5,424 nucleotides of DNA from Lentisphaeria bacterium UBA1829 (GTDB lineage Bacteria > Verrucomicrobiota > Lentisphaeria > Victivallales > UBA1829): NCBI GenBank assembly GCA_002338895.1, contig DDJH01000189.1, forward strand, positions 1 to 5,424. The letters are read 5' to 3'. The notes beneath the pieces are model-generated. The model was not told the origin of the DNA. It searched no databases and saw nothing but the letters and a program-made list of their open reading frames with translations. Shown in pieces: positions 1 through 5,424 of the stretch (its first letter is position 1; every line of letters begins with the position of its first letter). Both the position numbers and the translations under genes were made by a program.

Positions 1-6
1 TGAAAC

Positions 7-16
7 AGGAAAAGAG
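7..16 (+). promoter_or_regulatory. Ribosome binding site of the LacI-type regulator
   Basis: The purine run AGGAAAAGAG lies just upstream of the ATG at 19. The AGGA core leaves 8 bases to the start codon, a normal spacing, which supports this start. Confidence 0.6.
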
Positions 17-18
17 AC

Positions 19-1038
19 ATGGCATCGAACAGGAAACCAAGAAATCTGAATGATCTGGCCAAACAGCTGAATGTTACGGCGGCGACCGTGTCACTGGCCC
101 TCCGGAACTCGCCGCTTCTCTCGGAAGAGGTTCGGGACCGGATCCGGCAGACAGCTGCGGAACAGGGCTTTTCGCCTCGGGCCTATACACGGCGGACGAC
201 GGGGAAAAAGGAAAGGGAGAAATCCAATCTGGGTCCGGTCATGCTTCTGCTAGATGATCATGGAGAGGAGGATCCGGTGCGGGACGGCATTCTTCCAATC
301 GTCTCCCAGCACCTGAGCCGGCATGGCATCGAACACCGGTACATCAACCTGAGCAGACTGCGGGAGGAGCCGGAAATTCTGCACGAGTTCAAAGGCATCG
401 TTTTCTGCAACGACCTGAAAGGGATCGAGCTTCCGGAGAACATTCCCGGAGTCCAGGTCTTCGGATGGGAGAAACGAGGACCGGCAGTGGACCGGATTAC
501 GACCAATGATACGGAAATCGTCACCCTTGCGGTGGAATTTCTCCGTCATGCGGGAGTCCGCCGGGCGGTGGTTGTCTGGCAGCGGAACATGGTGCAGATT
601 CCGAACCATCCCCGCATCACCGGTTTTCTGGAGCGGATGAATGCACTCGGGATCCACACGGAACCGATGCCGTTCGACCGGGAGGAACCGGATTTCACCG
701 GCCGGATGAAGCAGATGATTGAAGCGGGAGATGAACGGATTGGTTTTTTCGGGTTCAATGCACTCTGCGGAGTGAAGCTCTGCTGTTCCCTGGAGAGTCT
801 GGGAGTGCTGCGGAAGTATTCGCCGAACAGTGTACTGGTCTGCGACAAGACGCTGCTTCTGAATGGATTCTTTCCGTGTCCGACCATGATTGATCTGAAT
901 CTTCCGGTGATGGCGGAACGGGCGGTGGATCTGCTGATTGCCCGGCTCGAAAAACCGGATTCTCCCAGAATCCTTCTTCTTCAGTCGCCCAAACTGCAGT
1001 TTTCACAGGAAAAAGCTGAGAAATACGCTCTTCAATAA
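19..1038 (+). CDS. LacI/GalR-family transcriptional regulator
   Basis: A cytoplasmic DNA-binding regulator, probably controlling the downstream sugar-use genes in response to a small carbohydrate. Residues 9-56 form a LacI-type helix-turn-helix: NLNDLAKQLNV, then TAATVSLALRNSP as recognition helix and turn, then the third helix SEEVRDRIRQTAAEQGFSP. The following hinge (about 54-70) is Arg/Lys-rich and lacks the usual 'ARSLR'-like hinge helix. Residues 72-335 fit a periplasmic-binding-protein-like effector domain: the pattern ITTNDTEIVTLAVEFLRHAGVRRAVVV (from residue 160) matches the family's 'D...G...A..HL...GH..I' segment, and PTMIDLNLPVMAERAVDLL (from residue 288) matches the conserved end. 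Length (339 aa) is normal for the family. The ATG at 19 is preceded by AGGAAAAGAG and gives a complete HTH. The effector core is divergent, so the ligand cannot be named. Its operator is not visible; cotranscription with the next two genes is inferred from the 24-base gap. Confidence 0.9.
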   Translation: MASNRKPRNLNDLAKQLNVTAATVSLALRNSPLLSEEVRDRIRQTAAEQGFSPRAYTRRTTGKKEREKSNLGPVMLLLDDHGEEDPVRDGILPIVSQHLSRHGIEHRYINLSRLREEPEILHEFKGIVFCNDLKGIELPENIPGVQVFGWEKRGPAVDRITTNDTEIVTLAVEFLRHAGVRRAVVVWQRNMVQIPNHPRITGFLERMNALGIHTEPMPFDREEPDFTGRMKQMIEAGDERIGFFGFNALCGVKLCCSLESLGVLRKYSPNSVLVCDKTLLLNGFFPCPTMIDLNLPVMAERAVDLLIARLEKPDSPRILLLQSPKLQFSQEKAEKYALQ

Positions 1039-1050
1039 AAATAGAAAAAA

Positions 1051-1055
1051 AAGGA
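1051..1055 (+). promoter_or_regulatory. Ribosome binding site of the prepilin-like gene
   Basis: AAGGA sits 7 bases before the ATG at 1063, inside a very A-rich 24-base spacer that follows the regulator's stop codon. The spacer has no clear palindrome or promoter, which favours read-through transcription from the regulator gene. Confidence 0.7.
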
Positions 1056-1062
1056 TTAGAAA

Positions 1063-1815
1063 ATGAATACTTTCCGATTCTATCGCGCACCGGGACTTGA
1101 TCGTAATGAAAAGAGGTTCACTTTGATTGAACTTCTTATTGTAATTTCAATCATTGCGATTTTAATGTCGATTCTTCTGCCCTCTCTGAATCTTGTACGG
1201 GAGAAGGCGCGGGGGATCTCCTGTCTGAGCAATCTGAAGCAGAACGGGATCGCGACCACCAACTATATGGATTCGTACGACGGATACATTCTGCAGTGGG
1301 CAAGCTGGGAGAACATCTATGCGTGGACAGATTTCGTCTATGCGTTTCCGGATGAACAGAGCAAGGGACTCGGTCATCTGTACTGCCCATCCCTCCCGCC
1401 GAAAAGCAACTGGAACGGCACATTCGGAGATCTGCGATGGAACACCTATGCCATCTTCAATCCGCGGGAATGGCATGCCAACGCCCCCGCGCTCTCCGGG
1501 GCCCTGTTCTACAAGGGATCATACATTGCCTACCGTCCTCAGAAGCTGAGATCTCCCTCCCGTTATCCGCTGCTCTCGGAAAGTCAGTATCCGAACGAGA
1601 AGAAACAGGGCTATCACTTCATGTACACCAGCTGGGGGAACGATCCTCTGGCGGCGTTCCGCCACAACGGACAGTGCAACATCGTGTTTGCGGACGGACA
1701 TGCGGCGAGCACCGGGAAAAGTTCGTACGTCCGGATCATCCGGGACAACTTCACACCGAACTATCAGATCTACGGCATCAACGAATTCAACATGATGGTT
1801 CCGCTGGGAGAGTGA
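1063..1815 (+). CDS. Prepilin-type N-terminal cleavage/methylation protein with H-X9-DG domain
   Basis: A type IV pilin/type II secretion pseudopilin-like protein of 250 aa. After an 18-residue basic leader comes [16 protein letters not shown] (from residue 19), the class III signal recognised by prepilin peptidase; cleavage would fall between Arg18 and Phe19, with the conserved Glu at mature position 5 (Glu23). The residue before the cut is Arg rather than the classical Gly. The hydrophobic helix continues into [22 protein letters not shown], typical of this group (Cys54). The globular part is Trp/Tyr-rich. Near the C-terminus His201 and Asp211-Gly212 form the H-X9-DG motif (local sequence [15 protein letters not shown]), found in prepilin-like proteins of Planctomycetes and Lentisphaerota. 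The family's exact role is unproven; it is probably membrane-anchored or in a pseudopilus. It lies 24 bases after the regulator and 8 bases before a secreted glycoside hydrolase, suggesting a role in handling the same glycan or enzyme. The first ~120 bases are AT-rich compared with the rest. Confidence 0.93.
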   Translation: MNTFRFYRAPGLDRNEKRFTLIELLIVISIIAILMSILLPSLNLVREKARGISCLSNLKQNGIATTNYMDSYDGYILQWASWENIYAWTDFVYAFPDEQSKGLGHLYCPSLPPKSNWNGTFGDLRWNTYAIFNPREWHANAPALSGALFYKGSYIAYRPQKLRSPSRYPLLSESQYPNEKKQGYHFMYTSWGNDPLAAFRHNGQCNIVFADGHAASTGKSSYVRIIRDNFTPNYQIYGINEFNMMVPLGE

Positions 1816-1818
1816 GGA
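1813..1818 (+). promoter_or_regulatory. Ribosome binding site overlapping the prepilin stop codon
   Basis: TGAGGA contains the stop codon of the prepilin-like gene (TGA, 1813-1815) and a GAGGA Shine-Dalgarno core (1814-1818), 5 bases before the ATG at 1824. This fixes the start of the hydrolase at 1824 rather than at any upstream in-frame ATG, and suggests translational coupling of the two genes. Confidence 0.75.
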
Positions 1819-1823
1819 CAAAG

Positions 1824-4800
1824 ATGCAGAAATCAACCTCCACCCGATCGAATCCGCAACCTGTTCATCCGGGAATCCGGAAACTGCGGCTCGTCGTTCT
1901 CTCTCTGTTTCTCCTGGGATTCGTGGTTTTTCCGCTCCGTGGGGAGTCCCTCTCAGCGGAGCTCTGGAGGCCTGCCGGAAAAGGAACGGAAGTCTCTGTC
2001 CTTCCGGAATCCGGCGGAGCAGTACTCCGCTGGAATGCGGACTTCCGGAAAGGAGGGGAAACTTCGACGATCCGCTGTCGGCTTCCTCGTCCGATTGCAT
2101 TGAGAAGTTTCCGGTTTCAGGTTCGGAGTGAATGCACGGAGCTGACCGTGCGCTTCTCGGATTCGACAGGGAAAACGCAGGAGAGATCCCTTCCGCTGAC
2201 CGGCGATGCGGAGATCTGGCAGTGCGTGGATGTTCCGCTTCTCAGCCGGAGCGGAGCGGACAAATCCGACAAGAGCCAATCGTCCTCCGGGAAAAAGATT
2301 TCAACGCTTTCCCTTCTTCTGAGCAAAACCGGGAGTTCCGGGGAACGAGCCACTCTCCGGCTCCGGGATTTTCAATGTCTGGAATCCGGAAGCGGGACGA
2401 TTCGTCTTCCACTTCCCACCGATGTCTCCTTCTGGAGTCTGAACAACGGCCCGGAGTTCAAGCCCGGGACGAAGGCGTCGTTTGAATCGAACGGGAAGGC
2501 TCTGATTCTGAAAACCGACGCGGGAGCGGGCGGGGACTACGCCGCTCTTCACTACACGCTGCCGAAACGTCTGAACGTGAAGGCTCTTCATTTCAAACTG
2601 CGCGGACGGAATCGGCGCTATGCCGTCCGCCTGATCGACTCCAGCGGGCAGTATCACAATTACGAGCGGACGTGTTCCGGCGATGCGGAGAACGAATTTT
2701 CGGTCTCGCTGAAAGTCACCGGCTCGCAACGGCACTGGGGCGGGAAAAACGACGGCGTGTTCCACGGTCCTCTCGCCGCCCTGGAACTGGTCCAGTGCGG
2801 ACGCTTCTACGGGCCGGAGAAAAAAGGCGAAACCGCCTTTTCCGACATCCAGCTGGAAACCGACGATCCCGAAGCGTTTCTTCCGGACTGGAAGATTCCC
2901 GATCCGCTTCAACTCTTCCGGGAACCGGGCGACAAAACGCCGGTGGAAATCCGAGTCACGCTCCCGCCGGAGCTGCGCCGCCCCGAACACCTTCAATACA
3001 GCTGCCGGGACTATCGCGGAGCGGAAATTGTGCGCGGGACCGCCTCATACGAGGAATCGAAACACCGTCTTCTCCTCCCCTCTCCTGCCGATCTGCGCGG
3101 ATTTTTCGAATACGATTTTCCGCTCCTTGGAATCCGCTTCGGCATGGTTGTGGACACACCTCCGCCGTCCCGTCCGGATTTCTATTTCGGCATGGACAGC
3201 TCCTTCAGCTGGGGCGATTCCCCCGCCGACGAAAACGGCATCCGGACCTTCCTGCAAATTCTGAAAAAGAACGGCATCCACTGGAATCGCGACCGTCTGA
3301 GCTGGAGCAGTCTTGAAAAGAAAAAAGGAGATTTTGATTTCGGTCGCCGATACGGTCTCTACCGCCGACTCGCAGCGGAAGAGAGGATCCGCACGCTGGA
3401 CACCTTCCATGATGCGCCGCTCTGGACCGGAGCCCGGCCGGTGAACCGGAACAAACCGGGGAACAGCAGTCCGTTTCCGGAAGATCTCTTTGCAGCCGGC
3501 GGGAGCTGGCGGACGATTGTCTCTCACTGGAAACAGGATGCGCTGGAAGTCTGGAATGAACCGGACATCGGGTTCGGGAATTTTCTTCCCGCCGAATATG
3601 TGACGGCTCTTTCCAAGACTCTTTCGCGCTTTCTTTCCGAAGCAAAGAGTCCCACCATCCTGGGCGGAGGAGTTTTTGCATCCCCGCGTCCCGGCACCAA
3701 CTTCTACCGCACCTATGTGGACAACGGTCTTCTTGAGGATTCGGATTTCATCAGTTTCCACACCTACGGCAGCGTTGCGGAACAGGAATCGACCGTGGCC
3801 GCCATGCGGGAAACCGAACGGGAAAGCGGCACGCGGAAATTCGGAATACCCTACTGGATCACCGAAAGCGGAAAACCCCGTCCATATTCCGGCACCTCAC
3901 GCGGGATGACCGAACCGGATCTTCTCTCTGCCGTTGAAATTGTCGGGAAGGCCGCCGAATTCCGCGCGCTCGGCGTGGAACGGCACTTCGCCTTTGAATA
4001 CAAATTCCGCAAAGAGAACGCCAACAACTTCGGCCTGATGGATTTTCATCAAACTCCGATGCGGGCCATGGCGGCCTATACTCATCTGGTCCGCGTTCTC
4101 TCCCATCGGGAGTATGTGGGGGATCTCCGGGGAGGCGATGCGTTCCGGGCCCGCGTCTTTGAAGGAGAAAAGGATCTGGTTGCCGTGCTCTACAACGGAC
4201 GGGGCGATCACAGAAAAGCCTGGACCTCTCTTCCGAAGGGTCTCCGGGTGATCCGCGCGACCGGAATCGACGGACGGCCTCTTTCCGTCCGAAACGGAAA
4301 AGTCTCCTGTGCAGACGGAATCGCCTATGTATACATCCCCGGAACGGAGAAACGAAACTATGTCAACTCGAAAACGAAAGCGATGCAGCTCTATCGTCTG
4401 GCAAAATCGTACCGCCGGACTCCCCGGGCGGCCAACGCGCTTGTTCTTCAGCCGATGACCGATCTATCCTCCTTCATTCTGAGCAACCGGGGCTTCTATG
4501 TCCCGAACGCCGACGAGCTGGAACTGAAGGTCCGGATCCGCAATTTCGGAAAAACGCCGCGGATTTTCACCCCGGAGCTTGAAGTCCCGGCGGGGACCCG
4601 GATTCTCCGGAAACCGGACGCTCTCCAGATTGGAGCCGGGAAAAGCGCGGATCTCTCCTTCCGTGTCGCTCTTGCGGAAACGAACGACTCGCACTTTCAG
4701 ACACTTCGCCTGAAGGATGCCGGCAGCGGAGCAACGCCGATCGCATTTTCTCTGGCTCCATTCCGAAGGGCGGAACTGGAAGTTCCGAGTCTTCCTCCCG

Positions 4801-5390
4801 ACCGGAGAATTCCGACCACGCTCTCGGAGCTGAAGAATTTTGGAAAATGGATCGACTTCAGCGGTCCGGCAAACTGGACTCCCTGGGAAGGCGACAAGAC
4901 CGTTCCCGACATCGAAGCAAGGTTCCAGGCGTTCCATACACCGGAAGAACTGGTGTTTCTTGTTCTGGTCAAAGATGCGCGGCATGTCAATGCGAACAGC
5001 GCCTTTGAATCATGGCGCGGCGACTCCGTCCAGCTGACGGTCCAGCAGCGCTCCGCCGACCGGATGCCGTCCGGGAAAAACCGATTCCATGAAATAACCG
5101 CCTCCCGGTGCCGGGATGGGAATGTGCTCTATGCCCATATCGGAACGCCGAAAGGAGTCCTGAAACACTCCCGTCTTCTTTTCCATACTCCGGCCGAGAA
5201 CTGGTTCCTTTATGAGATCCGTCTGAACGGGAAGGAGCTGGGACTGGAGCTGAAACCGGGCTCCGTGATCGGATCCTCAATGCTGGTCAACAGCAATCCC
5301 GGAACCGGCCGGGCCGGCTTCCTGAACTGGGGATTCGGCATCTCGCCGGAAAAGAACGATGCGCTGTTCCAGATTCTTCTTCTGAAATAA
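1824..5390 (+). CDS. Secreted multidomain clan GH-A (GH39-like) glycoside hydrolase with carbohydrate-binding-like modules
   Basis: A 1188-aa exported enzyme predicted to cleave glycosidic bonds outside the cytoplasm. A Sec signal peptide is visible: basic IRKLR, hydrophobic core about residues 21-36, plausible cleavage near SLSA-45. Two similar beta-sandwich modules follow (about 46-187 and 200-347), then an Ig-like segment (about 355-447). The catalytic TIM barrel covers about 451-757: it starts at PDFYFGMD, has HWNRDRLSWSSLEKKKGDFDF on an early strand, FHDAPLW (528-534), EVWNEPD with likely acid/base Glu579, SFHTYG (His646), and YWITESG with likely nucleophile Glu681. A small beta-domain (about 772-840) follows, then an Ig/NEW3-like domain (about 880-980), and a CBM9/DOMON-like domain (about 997-1188; W1064-RGDSVQL and the final WGFGIS). 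The Glu pair and 'WNEPD/HTYG' style recall GH39, but sub-family and substrate are unresolved. The reading frame stays open upstream to 1437, but that part overlaps the prepilin gene and lacks the signal peptide at its start, so 1824 is chosen. Confidence 0.9.
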   Translation: MQKSTSTRSNPQPVHPGIRKLRLVVLSLFLLGFVVFPLRGESLSAELWRPAGKGTEVSVLPESGGAVLRWNADFRKGGETSTIRCRLPRPIALRSFRFQVRSECTELTVRFSDSTGKTQERSLPLTGDAEIWQCVDVPLLSRSGADKSDKSQSSSGKKISTLSLLLSKTGSSGERATLRLRDFQCLESGSGTIRLPLPTDVSFWSLNNGPEFKPGTKASFESNGKALILKTDAGAGGDYAALHYTLPKRLNVKALHFKLRGRNRRYAVRLIDSSGQYHNYERTCSGDAENEFSVSLKVTGSQRHWGGKNDGVFHGPLAALELVQCGRFYGPEKKGETAFSDIQLETDDPEAFLPDWKIPDPLQLFREPGDKTPVEIRVTLPPELRRPEHLQYSCRDYRGAEIVRGTASYEESKHRLLLPSPADLRGFFEYDFPLLGIRFGMVVDTPPPSRPDFYFGMDSSFSWGDSPADENGIRTFLQILKKNGIHWNRDRLSWSSLEKKKGDFDFGRRYGLYRRLAAEERIRTLDTFHDAPLWTGARPVNRNKPGNSSPFPEDLFAAGGSWRTIVSHWKQDALEVWNEPDIGFGNFLPAEYVTALSKTLSRFLSEAKSPTILGGGVFASPRPGTNFYRTYVDNGLLEDSDFISFHTYGSVAEQESTVAAMRETERESGTRKFGIPYWITESGKPRPYSGTSRGMTEPDLLSAVEIVGKAAEFRALGVERHFAFEYKFRKENANNFGLMDFHQTPMRAMAAYTHLVRVLSHREYVGDLRGGDAFRARVFEGEKDLVAVLYNGRGDHRKAWTSLPKGLRVIRATGIDGRPLSVRNGKVSCADGIAYVYIPGTEKRNYVNSKTKAMQLYRLAKSYRRTPRAANALVLQPMTDLSSFILSNRGFYVPNADELELKVRIRNFGKTPRIFTPELEVPAGTRILRKPDALQIGAGKSADLSFRVALAETNDSHFQTLRLKDAGSGATPIAFSLAPFRRAELEVPSLPPDRRIPTTLSELKNFGKWIDFSGPANWTPWEGDKTVPDIEARFQAFHTPEELVFLVLVKDARHVNANSAFESWRGDSVQLTVQQRSADRMPSGKNRFHEITASRCRDGNVLYAHIGTPKGVLKHSRLLFHTPAENWFLYEIRLNGKELGLELKPGSVIGSSMLVNSNPGTGRAGFLNWGFGISPEKNDALFQILLLK
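3174..4094 (+). other. Catalytic (beta/alpha)8 barrel of the hydrolase, GH39-like
   Basis: This part of the hydrolase gene encodes residues 451-757. The two predicted catalytic glutamates are codons 3558-3560 (Glu579 in WNEPD) and 3864-3866 (Glu681 in TESG), 102 residues apart, as expected for strands 4 and 7 of a clan GH-A retaining enzyme. Both are present, so the enzyme is probably active. Boundaries are approximate. Confidence 0.75.
4812..5387 (+). other. C-terminal CBM9/DOMON-like carbohydrate-binding domain
   Basis: Residues 997-1188 of the hydrolase have the order typical of CBM9-like domains: an opening with FGKWIDF, then a strand LVFLVLVKDARH, then W-RGDSVQL around residue 1064, YEIRL further on, and an end with WGFGIS. 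The family usually binds sugar ends or polysaccharides; here binding is an inference from pattern only. Confidence 0.6.
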
Positions 5391-5401
5391 TCCGCACAAG
5401 G

Positions 5402-5422
5402 CCCGCGGACTCCGACGGCGGG
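5402..5422 (+). terminator. Possible terminator stem, cut by the window edge
   Basis: CCCGC (5402-5406) and GCGGG (5418-5422) are exact reverse complements separated by an 11-base loop, starting 11 bases after the hydrolase stop codon. The window ends two bases later, so a following T-run cannot be seen. In such GC-rich DNA a 5-base stem may be chance. Confidence 0.25.
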
Positions 5423-5424
5423 GA

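Noticed and set aside
1002..1028. Possible promoter (TTCACA with ATACGC) at the end of the regulator gene
   Set aside because: The spacing is 15 bases and the -10 match is poor; the A-rich spacer would make chance matches likely. Transcription from upstream is simpler.
1437..1823. In-frame upstream extension of the hydrolase to an ATG at 1437
   Set aside because: It lies out of frame inside the well-supported prepilin-like gene, its translation looks like a frame shadow, and it would bury the clear signal peptide that starts at 1824 behind a proper ribosome binding site.
1871..2400. Recurring GGAATCCGG-like words
   Set aside because: They occur in coding sequence in different contexts with irregular spacing and reflect frequent Glu-Ser-Gly / Gly-Ile-Arg codons and a CCGG-rich codon style, not a repeat array.
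2301..2996. Long antisense open frame (231 codons) opposite the N-terminal modules
   Set aside because: Composition is typical of a shadow frame (Arg, Pro, Gly rich) with no motif, and no ribosome binding site was evident.
3045..3761. Long antisense open frame (238 codons) opposite the hydrolase
   Set aside because: It has no recognisable domain and lies opposite the conserved catalytic barrel; GC-rich coding DNA commonly leaves such open frames on the other strand.

Overview
The window holds three genes in one tightly packed, co-directional (+) cluster covering almost all of the 5424 bases: a LacI/GalR-type transcription regulator (19-1038), a prepilin-like protein of the H-X9-DG type (1063-1815), and a large secreted multidomain glycoside hydrolase (1824-5390). 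The intergenic gaps are 24 and 8 bases, and each start has a purine-rich ribosome binding site. No RNA genes, insertion sequences, CRISPR arrays or tandem DNA repeats were seen.

The protein content suggests a member of the PVC group, most likely Lentisphaerota (Victivallis-like). Prepilin-type proteins with an N-terminal FTLIELL motif and a C-terminal H-X9-DG motif are strongly expanded there and in Planctomycetes. In Lentisphaerota they are, from memory, often encoded next to carbohydrate regulators and secreted glycoside hydrolases, with Arg instead of Gly before the cleavage site, as here. This taxonomic call is an inference from gene style; there is no rRNA or other phylogenetic marker in the window.

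The likely logic is a small polysaccharide- or glycoside-use locus. The LacI-type protein would sense a sugar and control the cluster. The hydrolase would be exported through Sec and act outside the cytoplasm on a glycan, using a clan GH-A barrel flanked by carbohydrate-binding-like beta-sandwich modules. The prepilin-like protein would sit at the inner membrane or in a pseudopilus-like assembly and may help move, display or hold substrate or enzyme. The substrate cannot be read from the sequence.

The last 34 bases (5391-5424) are non-coding and contain a short GC-rich inverted repeat that may be part of a terminator cut by the window edge. The 18 bases before the first gene are too short to show its promoter or operator.
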